Positions 1 to 7,572 of a stretch of 64,000 bases of DNA are shown here, piece after piece; position 1 is the first letter of the stretch; each line of letters starts with the position of its first letter. A program made the position numbers and the translations under genes. The DNA is taken from NCBI GenBank assembly GCA_963811225.1, contig CAWEQO010000007.1, positions 1-64,000 on the forward strand. The letters are read 5' to 3'. The stretch comes from CAWEQO01 sp963811225 (GTDB lineage: Bacteria; Chloroflexota; Anaerolineae; Anaerolineales; Anaerolineaceae). The notes below the pieces were generated by a model. That model ran no database searches. It worked only from the letters and a program-made list of their open reading frames with translations, and had not been told where the DNA came from.

Positions 1-86
1 AGCTTCCGCTCGGCTTCGTCCATGATCTCGCGCACGTTCTCCGCGTCGACGATCTCGATATCCTCTTGCGGCCGGCGCGGGGCCAT
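1..86 (-). CDS. Hypothetical protein, N-terminal fragment at window edge
   Basis: The start codon is ATG at 86-84, sharing bases with the TGA of the upstream gene (TGATG overlap), so translation is probably coupled. Only about 28 codons are in the window, beginning MAPRRPQEDIEIVDAENV and then rich in Glu and Asp. Too little is present to assign a family. It is the last visible gene of the minus-strand cassette that starts at 1501. Confidence 0.55.
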   Translation of the reverse strand, partial: MAPRRPQEDIEIVDAENVREIMDEAERK

Positions 87-880
87 CAGCTGCGCCGGCG
101 GCTTGCGGTTGGCGGCATGGCTCGCACTAGCTCCACCGACTGCGCGCGTATCGTTGTGCGTTCCTGCACGTCTTCGCGTGAGATCGGGTGTGCGCGGCCG
201 CCGCCGTTCGGCAGGATCTGCACCACCGGCTCGTTCGACAGGCCCGGCTGGTAGTAGGTTCCATCCACGTCCACCACGTCGCTGCGCTGGTAGGTGTGGC
301 GCCGCCGCAGCAGCCACAGCACACCCCGCACGACAATCCACACCATCAGCAGGATCCCAATGCCCCAGATCAACAGCTTCCCGACGGCCAGCGCCCGGTT
401 CTGCAGCTCCAACCTGGCGTTCTTCAACTCTCGCTCATGCGCATCCAGGACGGCCGCCGTTTGCACCGCCTGGATGGTCGCCATGTCCAGCGTGCTCTGC
501 CGGTCGAACACCGCCTGGTTGGCCGCGCGTGTGATCGCCCGGTCGGTTTGCTCCACCTCGGCCGTGGCAGCGTTGGCGGTCATGGCCGCCGCGGCGCTTT
601 CAGTCGAGCGATTGCTCTCTTCGGTCGCCTGCAGGGCCGCGATCTGGGCGATCTCCGCGTTGGTCGCTTGCGCCGCGGCCTGCGTGCTGGCCATCGCCTG
701 CTCGTAGTCCTGATTGGCCTTTGCGATCTGCGTGTCGCGGCTCGCCTGGTCCCAATGCTGGGCGGCCGTCAGCGCCAGGTCCCGCTGGGTGCCCGGGTCG
801 ACCGAGTATGTATCACAGCTCACCAGTAGCAGCCCAAGCAGCCCCAGCGCGATGCAGCTCAGGATCAAGGCGCGCTTCAT
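86..880 (-). CDS. Lipoprotein-like coiled-coil protein with C-terminal membrane segment
   Basis: This is a protein of 264 aa with no recognised family. The N-terminus is a signal peptide with a lipobox (LLVSC, Cys about residue 22). It is followed by about 130 Ala/Gln/Glu-rich residues typical of a long alpha-helical coiled coil, a membrane segment around residues 168-190 (KLLIWGIGILLMVW), and then Arg-rich residues and a cytoplasmic tail. The expected topology is a lipid-anchored outer N-terminus, an extracytoplasmic coil, and the C-terminus inside. The ATG at 880 is preferred over an in-frame TTG at 892 because it overlaps the upstream stop as ATGA. The next gene follows as TGATG, so the cassette is tightly coupled. 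Its role is unknown. Confidence 0.6.
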   Translation of the reverse strand: MKRALILSCIALGLLGLLLVSCDTYSVDPGTQRDLALTAAQHWDQASRDTQIAKANQDYEQAMASTQAAAQATNAEIAQIAALQATEESNRSTESAAAAMTANAATAEVEQTDRAITRAANQAVFDRQSTLDMATIQAVQTAAVLDAHERELKNARLELQNRALAVGKLLIWGIGILLMVWIVVRGVLWLLRRRHTYQRSDVVDVDGTYYQPGLSNEPVVQILPNGGGRAHPISREDVQERTTIRAQSVELVRAMPPTASRRRS

Positions 881-1290
881 TCCGGCCACCAAGGAAGTAA
901 ATCCTCTTCTTCTTCATCCTGGAGGATGATGTAACCGTCCTGCTGCGCTGCCGGCAGCTGGCGCTGCTGTTTGATCACCCGCACCTGCGGCCAGTCCAGC
1001 CTGCCCCAGTTCGCGTTCGGGCCTGACGCCCACTTCGGTTTTCGGTTTCTAAGCGCCAGGTAGGCGATCACACCGAACAGGACCAGGACCACGATCACCA
1101 CCAGCAGCGCGATCACCAGCCACACCAGCACCGACATGGTGTTGTTCGCGGTCACCACCGACCGGGCCACCTCATGATTCGCCGCCGCCTGCGTGGTGCG
1201 CTCCATGCCGTTCAGGATGCCTCGCAGCAGTTCCATCCCGGCCAGGCACACGATCCCTAAAACGCTCACCACCACCAATACCTTTTTCAT
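877..1290 (-). CDS. Small membrane protein with two membrane segments
   Basis: This 137-aa protein has no recognised family. A hydrophobic segment at the N-terminus (KKVLVVVSVLGIVCLAGM) could be a signal or anchor, and a second long one lies around residues 55-80 (LVWLVIALLVVIVVLVLFGV). A basic stretch follows and then a short cytoplasmic tail ending in an acidic run (EEEED) and WWPE. The start at 1290 is chosen because AGGGAGG lies 7-8 bases upstream; a longer frame starts at 1317. The stop overlaps the start of the coiled-coil lipoprotein gene (ATGA), so the two products are probably made together. Confidence 0.6.
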   Translation of the reverse strand: MKKVLVVVSVLGIVCLAGMELLRGILNGMERTTQAAANHEVARSVVTANNTMSVLVWLVIALLVVIVVLVLFGVIAYLALRNRKPKWASGPNANWGRLDWPQVRVIKQQRQLPAAQQDGYIILQDEEEEDLLPWWPE

Positions 1291-1300
1291 CGCAGCCTCC

Positions 1301-1501
1301 CTAGTTCTTGCCACCAATCAATTCGAAGTGCCGCAGCTCTGGTGCGTACATCTCCATCGGCACGGTGTTGACCTTGCTGGAAGCCCGCCGGTAGACCGGT
1401 GTAGGCTGAAATCTGCTCCGCTGTTCATCGCAGCTCGGTTTTGCGCTGTGATTGGCCTGGATCATGGTCACGATCACATGCCAAAAGTGTTTCAGTTTCA
1501 T
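1301..1501 (-). CDS. Hypothetical protein (66 aa)
   Basis: A small protein, MKLKHFWHVIVTMIQ at the N-terminus, without a recognisable domain. It is supported mainly by a strong ribosome-binding site (GGGAGGTGAG) just upstream of the ATG at 1501 and by its position 10 bases before the next gene. It is the first gene of the minus-strand membrane cassette and sits immediately downstream of the repeat-rich non-coding region. The product could be a short leader or regulatory peptide; there is no evidence for a function. Confidence 0.5.
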   Translation of the reverse strand: MKLKHFWHVIVTMIQANHSAKPSCDEQRSRFQPTPVYRRASSKVNTVPMEMYAPELRHFELIGGKN

Positions 1502-1524
1502 CTCTCACCTCCCTGTGAACTTCC

Positions 1525-1554
1525 TGTGAACATTGAAAAAGGCCAATGTTCACA
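1525..1554. repeat. Inverted repeat carrying GTGAAC hexamers
   Basis: The arms TGTGAACATTG (1525-1535) and CAATGTTCACA (1544-1554) are perfect 11-bp inverted repeats with an 8-base spacer. Further GTGAAC/GTTCAC copies lie beside them at 1515-1520 and 1557-1562. It sits directly before the 66-aa gene, so it could be a protein-binding site, a terminator-like hairpin or part of an origin. Confidence 0.6.
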
Positions 1555-1670
1555 ATGTTCACACTCCCTATACCTATGCGCAAGGCAAATACAGGACGCA
1601 TGCGCATATATATTCACAATAGTTATCTAAGTTAACAATGAATGTATAATTACGAGTAAAATTCGCGCCA

Positions 1671-1720
1671 AAATGCCGCATAAATGCCCCAAATTGCCTT
1701 AAAAACGCCCAAAAATGACC
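1671..1720. repeat. Five phased 10-bp A-tract units
   Basis: Positions 1671-1720 divide exactly into five 10-base units: AAATGCCGCA, TAAATGCCCC, AAATTGCCTT, AAAAACGCCC and AAAAATGACC. A-tracts repeated at the helical period bend DNA. They lie next to an AT-rich stretch (1600-1665) and the GTGAAC repeats, an arrangement seen in plasmid origins and partition sites. Confidence 0.6.
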
Positions 1721-1721
1721 C

Positions 1722-1842
1722 GTGAACATGTGAACGTTGTGAACATTGGTTTCCGGGAGACAATTTGTTTTGCAGTTTCGGCCCCTTTTGACAAAACAAA
1801 TGCAGTAGCGGGGGGTAATGTTCACAATGTTCACATGTTCAC
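1722..1842. repeat. GTGAAC iterons arranged as a 26-bp inverted repeat
   Basis: Positions 1722-1747 carry three GTGAAC hexamers (1722, 1730, 1739). Positions 1817-1842 carry three GTTCAC hexamers (1820, 1829, 1837). The two 26-base arms are inverted copies with a single mismatch, separated by 69 bases. Together with 1515-1562 this makes ten copies of the hexamer in about 330 bp, next to the primase-helicase gene whose stop codon overlaps the last copy. Candidate origin iterons or an operator. Confidence 0.65.
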
Positions 1843-4736
1843 ACGAGCGGTTTTTGCACCGGTTTTTGCGCATGGCCATTACTCCCTTCCTTCCCTTCCT
1901 GTGGTCCGAAATCGCTGGGGTTGACGCCAAAGCGGGTGGATAGACCCAGTAGCCGTGGCTCGTTGAAGAAGACCCAAAACCCATCACGGCGGCGTTCACT
2001 CATTTGTAGCTGGAAGTCCTCTCGCAAGATGTGCCCGATAGAGCGGGGCGTCATCTTGGTACGTTTCTTCTTCCACTTTGGCTTTGCATCATCTTCCTGC
2101 TCTTCTTCAACCTCATCATCCGTTTCGTTCATCTCATCCATCAGCTCATTAGCGATCCGGGTGACATCTCCGACCTTGATCAACTGCGAACCGTCTGACT
2201 CCACCTTGATCATGTCCCGATGCAGGTCCGGATAGTTCCAGATCTTCCACAGCGCTTCCAGCACCCGCGCGGCCTTGGTCATCGACTTATTCAGGATCGT
2301 CTCTGCGTAATACTCACGCAGGTTTCGCCGGATGTCCTCTTGCTGGTCGGGGTCCTCTGCCGCGATCGCCAGCAGCGGCCCCGCCACCTGGTTCAAGCGC
2401 GCGCTGATCGTCAAGTCGTAGTAGTCCATGTCAATCTCGATATTCGGGCGCCACGTCTCCAGTCGGAAGCGCACCAGCAGGTTGCGCAGCGCCCTGGCCT
2501 TCTCGCGCATGCCCGCCGTGATCGACAGCGGGATCCCGGCCGCCTTCAGCTCCGTCATCTCCCGCGGCTGCAGCTTGAACGTCAGCGACCGGCTACCCAC
2601 CGCGTCATCTCGAAACTCCTTGCGCATGGCCACCAGCTTGGGGCAGAACGTCTGGAAGCTGACCGACTCCCAATCCTTGTTGCCGTCCGGCCCGGTCACT
2701 TCCACCGTGCGCCAGATCGGATTGTTCTTCATGGCCCCTAAGTTATAGAACTTGACCATGTCGCTCTCGGTGTCGCTGTTCTGGATGTCGGCTTCGTCGA
2801 TGAACACCGTCCCCTTGTAGCGTTCCAGCGCCCGGAATAACGAGCTGGTGCTGCCCGCACCGTTGGCGGTCATGGTCCTGTAGCAGATCAAGCCAATTCG
2901 TCGCATTAGCTCAGACTTGCCGGACCCTGCCCCACCCATCGCTCGCAAGTAGATAATGGTCTCGAAACTGTCATATACCCAAGTCAACAAGATATAGTAG
3001 GCCATCAGCCGTGAGACCCGGTCGCTGGGTAATAGGTACACACTCTTGATGTACATCTCCACAATGGCCACCAACTCACGGATCTCGCGCTTGTCCCCCA
3101 ACCGGCTGGGGAAGATCACCGCTTCGTTGCGCAGCACATCATTCGGCGGATAAGGTTCATAGCGGCGGCCGTCGATCGTCACGTTCGGCCCGCTTCCCAC
3201 CTTCCCCTCCGGATCCCGCCAGGCCAGGTACGCCTCGTGCTTGTCGGGGTTGTAGAGATACTCGATCAGCCATCCCTCCGCTGCCTGCCCGCCCCACGTG
3301 AAGACCGGCTCGCCCCCTGCGACCCGTTCTTTTTCAACTTTCTCAAAAACTTTGAGCATGTTTTGCAGCTCGCGCACGCCGATCTGCAAGGACTTCGCCA
3401 GTGGTGATCGTTTGGCATTGAATGAAAATTCGTCCAATCTTGCCACAACCGCAATCGCCTGCTGCAGCGCCGCATCACGTGCCGCTCCCTGCTGGCTGCC
3501 CGCCCAGCTGCACACGCTTTCGACATACGTCGGCGCTCCCTCTAGCAGCTTGTGCGCCAGGTCCATCTGCTCTTTGCGATCCAGCCCCTTCTGGTGCATC
3601 GACCGCAGCAGGTCGTTCGCGTCCTTCACCGAGTTCACCGCGCCATCGCTGCCCGCCCAGCTGCTGAAACCGCTGTTGTGCCAGCTCACCAGCCGCACCA
3701 TCGGCCCCAGCTGGTCCGCTACCTTCCAGGCGTTCTTCTGGCCCGCTTCGTCCGCGTCCAGCCCCACATAGATCACCTTGTGGCGCTGCAGCGCTTCCTG
3801 CAAGCCCTCGCCGGGCGTCACACCCGCCAGCGCCAGCGCCGGGATCCCCCACTGCGCCAGGCTGACCGCGTCCGCCTGCCCTTCCACGATCACCACCTGG
3901 TTCTCTCTGGGGGCGTACTCGTAGGAGTAGTAGGGCTGGCGCTCGCCGATCAGAACCTCGGGCAGGTTGTAGTGGTACTTCGCATCGATCGACCGGCCGC
4001 TCAGGTACACCACCCGCCCGCCCTTGATATGGGGGTACACCAGGCGCTTATAGCCGATCATGCCGGGGATGTAACCCTTCAGCAGCCATTCATCGTTCAG
4101 TTCCGACGCCTGCAGGTTGTGCCGCTTCGCCCACGCCGCCACGTCGCCCTGCATGCCGGTAATGGCCACCGCCACCGGGCTGTCCAGATCCACGCCTGCC
4201 GCCAGCAGCTCCTTGCGCATCTCTTCTCGTTCTTCGCGTGTGCCCTCGCCGCTGTAGCCCAGCTGCGCTTTCTGGATGCTGCCCGGCTTCCGTTCCTCTC
4301 CCTCCCCTTCGACCGTGCTCCACCCACGCGCCTGGCAGTAGGCAGTAGCAGCAGCATCGCTCCGCAGCCACTTCTGGAACACCCGCACCGCCACGCTCAG
4401 CGCGTCTTCCCTTGCCCGGGCAGCTGCACGAGTGGCCATGTCCTGATGCCCCCAGTTAGGCTCTGGTAATCTCGCCCTGCGGCATAAGTAGTTCACTGCT
4501 TCTTTGAAATCGAGCTTATGCTCGTACTCTACCCAACGGATCACGTCCCCGTGCATATCTCGTGCGTTCCAGTGGAAGCACTGGTCATGCGTGTTCAGAA
4601 CTAAGCCGCCCGTTCCTGGCCGGTTTACTTTTAACCATTTACCTCTGCCCGCCAGGGGATACCCGTCTTCGCTGACCAAATCCTCAATCGGGTTTGCGTC
4701 TTTGGCTCTCTGAATGATGTCGGTGTTGTCAATCAA
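1839..4736 (-). CDS. Primase-helicase (TOPRIM plus P-loop ATPase)
   Basis: This 965-aa protein is probably the replication protein of the mobile element: a primase that makes RNA primers fused to a helicase. The N-terminal 90 residues look like a DnaG-type zinc-binding domain (HWNARDMHGDVIRWVEYEH) but lack the zinc cysteines. A TOPRIM domain follows at about 280-345, with VVIVEGQADA and the DAD motif. The helicase half has a Walker A (AMGGAGSGKSEL, about 620) and Walker B (GTVFIDEAD). A charged linker leads to a C-terminal winged-helix-like segment (SIGHILREDFQLQMSERRRD). The start is TTG, with GGAG 8 bases upstream. A promoter lies at 4757-4784. Confidence 0.85.
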   Translation of the reverse strand: MIDNTDIIQRAKDANPIEDLVSEDGYPLAGRGKWLKVNRPGTGGLVLNTHDQCFHWNARDMHGDVIRWVEYEHKLDFKEAVNYLCRRARLPEPNWGHQDMATRAAARAREDALSVAVRVFQKWLRSDAAATAYCQARGWSTVEGEGEERKPGSIQKAQLGYSGEGTREEREEMRKELLAAGVDLDSPVAVAITGMQGDVAAWAKRHNLQASELNDEWLLKGYIPGMIGYKRLVYPHIKGGRVVYLSGRSIDAKYHYNLPEVLIGERQPYYSYEYAPRENQVVIVEGQADAVSLAQWGIPALALAGVTPGEGLQEALQRHKVIYVGLDADEAGQKNAWKVADQLGPMVRLVSWHNSGFSSWAGSDGAVNSVKDANDLLRSMHQKGLDRKEQMDLAHKLLEGAPTYVESVCSWAGSQQGAARDAALQQAIAVVARLDEFSFNAKRSPLAKSLQIGVRELQNMLKVFEKVEKERVAGGEPVFTWGGQAAEGWLIEYLYNPDKHEAYLAWRDPEGKVGSGPNVTIDGRRYEPYPPNDVLRNEAVIFPSRLGDKREIRELVAIVEMYIKSVYLLPSDRVSRLMAYYILLTWVYDSFETIIYLRAMGGAGSGKSELMRRIGLICYRTMTANGAGSTSSLFRALERYKGTVFIDEADIQNSDTESDMVKFYNLGAMKNNPIWRTVEVTGPDGNKDWESVSFQTFCPKLVAMRKEFRDDAVGSRSLTFKLQPREMTELKAAGIPLSITAGMREKARALRNLLVRFRLETWRPNIEIDMDYYDLTISARLNQVAGPLLAIAAEDPDQQEDIRRNLREYYAETILNKSMTKAARVLEALWKIWNYPDLHRDMIKVESDGSQLIKVGDVTRIANELMDEMNETDDEVEEEQEDDAKPKWKKKRTKMTPRSIGHILREDFQLQMSERRRDGFWVFFNEPRLLGLSTRFGVNPSDFGPQEGKEGSNGHAQKPVQKPLV

Positions 4737-4749
4737 TGTAGTCTCCGAG

Positions 4750-4829
4750 TTATGCGACTATAATTCCCGCTTCTATTGGCCCAAAATCACGCTAAAAACC
4801 GGCTCTCCGGTCCTGTTTCTGTCGCATAA
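4750..4829 (-). promoter_or_regulatory. Primase promoter flanked by inverted repeat TTATGCGAC
   Basis: On the minus strand TTGGGC (4784-4779) and TATAGT (4762-4757) are separated by 16 bases. TTATGCGAC (4750-4758, overlapping the -10) and its inverse GTCGCATAA (4821-4829) flank the promoter, with another TTATGCG at 4838. This could be an operator pair for autoregulation. Confidence 0.45.
4794..4811 (-). terminator. Short intrinsic terminator before primase gene
   Basis: On the minus strand, ACCGG-AGAG-CCGGT is followed by a run of T. It would end transcription of the 4833-7281 operon just before the primase promoter. Confidence 0.5.
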
Positions 4830-4832
4830 GGT

Positions 4833-5129
4833 TTAGTTATGCGTCCGTTTCCCGCGCCTCGTTCTCCACCGCTCCGCCGCCCGCGCCCGTTTATTTTCCG
4901 CGCCTCCCCCCGGCACAGCCCCCGCCCCACTTCCTGCGAACTTCGTGAATTTCTTCCCTGCTGCATTCACCGGTTCATCACCGGCGCCGGGGACCGTGGG
5001 CAAGCTGGTGGTGGGCTGCCCCGCTGCCATGTCGAAGATCAGCTGCCACGCCAGCTGGTAGGCCAGCTGGTGCTGTGTGTCATCCGGCAAGGTGATGTTT
5101 GTGCCTTTCAGATCACAGGTTAGCGGCAT
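4833..5129 (-). CDS. Hypothetical protein (98 aa)
   Basis: No family recognised. The N-terminal half is ordinary (MPLTCDLKGTNITLPDDTQ, then a short hydrophobic helix YQLAWQLIFDMAAG); the second half is low-complexity and basic (Gly/Ala/Arg). The gene has a full Shine-Dalgarno sequence, AGGAGG, about 7 bases before the ATG at 5129. It is the last gene of the minus-strand block that starts at 7281, followed by a short terminator. Confidence 0.5.
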   Translation of the reverse strand: MPLTCDLKGTNITLPDDTQHQLAYQLAWQLIFDMAAGQPTTSLPTVPGAGDEPVNAAGKKFTKFAGSGAGAVPGGGAENKRARAAERWRTRRGKRTHN

Positions 5130-5196
5130 TGCTGCCTCCTAAGATGATTGATGGGGGGCGGGAGGGGAACCGCCCCCCATCCAAGTATTCGTTACG

Positions 5197-5715
5197 TTAT
5201 TTGGCTGCTTGTGCTTCCGGCGCCCAGAACTGCTGCTCTTCCTTGTCTGTCTTCCGCTTAGCCAGCACCTCCACCAGGAACCGCCCCAGCTCCAGCGGAT
5301 CCAGCAGCTCCGCCTGTTCCATGTAATTGACTTCGAATGCGAAGTTGGCATCGCCCGGCAGGTAGATATCCTCAAAATCCTTCTCCGCCGGTCCCCACCA
5401 GATCTTCAGCCGCGACGGCCGTTCATCCCATTCGGCATAAATCGAACTGGCTGCCTTTCCCCAGGCATCCGTGCAGATCTCGCCTTTCAGCCCGCACCAG
5501 GTGATCGGCAGCGCCAGGCGGAACATATCGTGCTGGTCCCACTCCACCCGGATCTCGCCCGCCTCGTAATCCTCGAAATCATCCGTCCACACCTCCACGT
5601 TCTCCACGAACCGCGGCAGCGCCTCGCACACCAGCTCCTCACGGCGCTGGATCTCCGCTTCCTGCTCCGCCCGCTCCTCATCCTCCACCAGCCTCACGAA
5701 ATCCTGGATCTTCAT
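5197..5715 (-). CDS. Hypothetical acidic protein (172 aa)
   Basis: No family recognised. The sequence starts with a charged helix (residues 1-30, rich in Glu and Arg), followed by a Trp-rich acidic domain (VEVWTDDFEDYEAGEIRVEW, and EWDERPSRLKIWWGP). Composition suggests a soluble cytoplasmic protein. GGGAGAG precedes the ATG at 5715. The start overlaps the end of the upstream 82-aa gene by four bases (ATGA), so the pair is probably translationally coupled. Confidence 0.55.
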   Translation of the reverse strand: MKIQDFVRLVEDEERAEQEAEIQRREELVCEALPRFVENVEVWTDDFEDYEAGEIRVEWDQHDMFRLALPITWCGLKGEICTDAWGKAASSIYAEWDERPSRLKIWWGPAEKDFEDIYLPGDANFAFEVNYMEQAELLDPLELGRFLVEVLAKRKTDKEEQQFWAPEAQAAK

Positions 5716-5960
5716 GGTTGCTCTCCCATGTCCTCATATCTGACTTCCTTCTCCGCTGTCGCATAGCTGCGCAGCTGACCGGTGATGTACACCCGCTTCT
5801 TATCCTGGTCCGGATAATCGACCGGGTACGGCCTGGACTGTTCCAGCACCTGCACGCCGTTCTTCTCCAGCGCCTCGCTGATCACCTCCGAAATATGCTT
5901 GATGTTCGCCTCGCTCGCGATCACCCGCACCCGCACCAAATTCGGAACGCTTCCTGCCAT
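5712..5960 (-). CDS. Hypothetical protein (82 aa)
   Basis: A small soluble protein with a beta-alpha-beta pattern: VRVRVIASEANIKHISEVIS, then a second strand region (KKRVYITGQLRS). No family recognised. AAGGAG lies before the ATG at 5960. It lies 18 bases after the tyrosine recombinase gene and overlaps the following gene (ATGA), so it belongs to the recombinase operon. It could be a partner or modulator of the recombinase, but only position suggests this. Confidence 0.5.
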   Translation of the reverse strand: MAGSVPNLVRVRVIASEANIKHISEVISEALEKNGVQVLEQSRPYPVDYPDQDKKRVYITGQLRSYATAEKEVRYEDMGEQP

Positions 5961-5978
5961 AATGTTTGCTCCTTTGCA

Positions 5979-6944
5979 CTAATCTCGAATACCGACCGCC
6001 CGCTCCAGGTCTTCCCAGCCAGGGGTGACGTAGAGCCGGGTAACTTCCAGCCTGCTGTGGCCCATCAGCTTCGCCACCGTGGTCAGCGGTGCGCCCTGGT
6101 CCACCAGGTGCTTGCCGAACCGGTGCCGCAGCCGGTGCGCCCACAATCCCCCCTCCACCTTCGCCTCATCCCCCAGCTCGTTCATCCGCCGCCCTACCGT
6201 GCGGCTGGCGAGCCGTCCCGCGCTCTCCCCCGGGAACACCGGCAGATCCCGCAGGTCCGGCGCGCCTGTGACGCCGCTCCGATTTGGGCCAACAGAATCG
6301 GTCTTCCACAATTTCAGCGCCCGGCACACCTCCGCGTTCAGCGGAACCTCGCGCCGCTTCGCGCCCTTGCCTAACCGCACCACCACCCGGCCCTTGCGCT
6401 CGCCGATCGTCACGTCCCCCCAGTTCAGCGCGCACGCCTCCGCCACGCGCAGCCCCGCGTCCGCCATCAGCCGCACCAGCGCCTGCGTTTCCAACGCCAG
6501 GCCGCGCTGGAAGTCGCTCTGCGCCGTCTGGGTCGCCCGCTCCACCGCGCGCATCAAGCGGTTGTACTCCACGTCTGTGATCCACTTGGGCGCCGGCTCC
6601 TGCTCCTCCGCGCCCTGCAGGCCGTCGCTTGGGTCATACGTCAGGTAGCCTTGCGCTTGCGCCCACTGGCACACCAGCGCCAGGCTCACCTTGCGCCGGT
6701 TCCAGGTCTTCGGCTTCACCTGCTGCTCTTCCAGCGACCAGCGCCGAAACTCGCGCAGATCCACGCCCGTGATGCTTTCCGGCGTCAGAACCTGCCCGTT
6801 CTCAGCCTCGAACCATTTAGCGAACACGTTCAGGTCGCACTGGTAGCTGCCGATCGTGCTCGCGCTGGCCGTGCCGCGCTTCCCCAGCCACGCCCGCCAG
6901 TCGCTCTGCCAATCCACCGTGGTCACCACCAGCTGCTCAAGCAT
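5979..6944 (-). CDS. Tyrosine recombinase / phage-type integrase
   Basis: This 321-aa protein belongs to the XerC/XerD/integrase family, which cuts and rejoins DNA through a tyrosine. An N-terminal SAM-like core-binding domain (about residues 10-95) precedes a catalytic domain (about 125-315). The catalytic residues are visible: Arg in DAGLRVAEACALNWGDV, Lys in LGKGAKRREV, the HRLRHRF box (His-x-x-Arg), the GHS motif and the Tyr in EVTRLYVTPG. It overlaps the upstream 114-aa gene by 8 bases. It could integrate or excise the element or resolve dimers; its position far from the tRNA end does not favour it as the enzyme for that site. Confidence 0.9.
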   Translation of the reverse strand: MLEQLVVTTVDWQSDWRAWLGKRGTASASTIGSYQCDLNVFAKWFEAENGQVLTPESITGVDLREFRRWSLEEQQVKPKTWNRRKVSLALVCQWAQAQGYLTYDPSDGLQGAEEQEPAPKWITDVEYNRLMRAVERATQTAQSDFQRGLALETQALVRLMADAGLRVAEACALNWGDVTIGERKGRVVVRLGKGAKRREVPLNAEVCRALKLWKTDSVGPNRSGVTGAPDLRDLPVFPGESAGRLASRTVGRRMNELGDEAKVEGGLWAHRLRHRFGKHLVDQGAPLTTVAKLMGHSRLEVTRLYVTPGWEDLERAVGIRD

Positions 6945-7281
6945 GGCTCACCCCCAACGCTGCCGTGAGAATTTCGATCTGCTTGGTGCTCCAGTAGACG
7001 TGGAAGCCGTCGCGCTTGCGCTGGGAGACCAGTCCCAGTTCGCGCAAGATCCCGCCCACTTCGGCCGGTGTGTGCTCTTCGAGCAGCATTGCCGCCAGGT
7101 CGCCGACCTTCTGGCTGCGGATGCGATCAGGATCGAGGTTCATGATTGGATAAACCTTCTCCTGCTCTTTGAGCAGCAGCCCAACAATCTCCCGCGCCAG
7201 CTCGAGCTTATACTCTTTCACCTTCGGCGCGGCCGCCACCACCGCGGCATATGTCTCTTGGTCGATCAGGTTGCTATACAT
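6937..7281 (-). CDS. Winged-helix-like small protein related to primase C-terminus
   Basis: This 114-aa protein is the first gene of the recombinase operon. Residues 75-105 (GGILRELGLVSQRKRDGFHV) closely resemble the C-terminal segment of the primase-helicase (GHILREDFQLQMSERRRDGF), suggesting a shared DNA-binding winged helix. The N-terminal 60 residues form charged helices. GAGG lies upstream of the ATG at 7281, and the gene is transcribed away from the zinc-ribbon gene at 7354. Function unknown; a replication accessory or regulator is plausible. Confidence 0.55.
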   Translation of the reverse strand: MYSNLIDQETYAAVVAAAPKVKEYKLELAREIVGLLLKEQEKVYPIMNLDPDRIRSQKVGDLAAMLLEEHTPAEVGGILRELGLVSQRKRDGFHVYWSTKQIEILTAALGVSHA

Positions 7282-7353
7282 GGTCTTTTTCCTCTGCTAG
7301 ACTTCTGGTATGGTTCTTGTTACGATAGAACAAAATGATCTGACGAGGTTACG

Positions 7354-7572
7354 ATGCAAACGCCTGAAGAAAATCTCAAAGCAGTTCTAGACGATTTAGA
7401 CATTACACTTGTCTGCCCCATTTGCGGCTCGAACAACCTTTACTACTTTCGAACCCATTTACCCATGCCTGACAGCAATTCGAAGGAATTTCCATTGATC
7501 GCCGTCATGTGCCGCATTTGTTCAAACATTAGGTTGTTTGTTGAGACGAACGAGTTGCCCGATCCTGATTGA
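7354..7572 (+). CDS. Small zinc-ribbon-like protein (72 aa)
   Basis: Two CxxC pairs are visible (CPICGSN near residue 21 and CRICSN near 53), as in a four-cysteine zinc ribbon. The remainder shows no family signature. GAGG precedes the ATG by about 6 bases. The base composition is more AT-rich than neighbouring genes. It is divergent from the 114-aa gene and its last 44 bases overlap the end of the opposite-strand gene 7529-8047. Confidence 0.55.
   Translation: MQTPEENLKAVLDDLDITLVCPICGSNNLYYFRTHLPMPDSNSKEFPLIAVMCRICSNIRLFVETNELPDPD

Noticed and set aside
1574..1999. Open frame through the iteron region
   Set aside because: It runs across the repeat array and into the primase gene in another frame; the repeats, not coding, explain the sequence.
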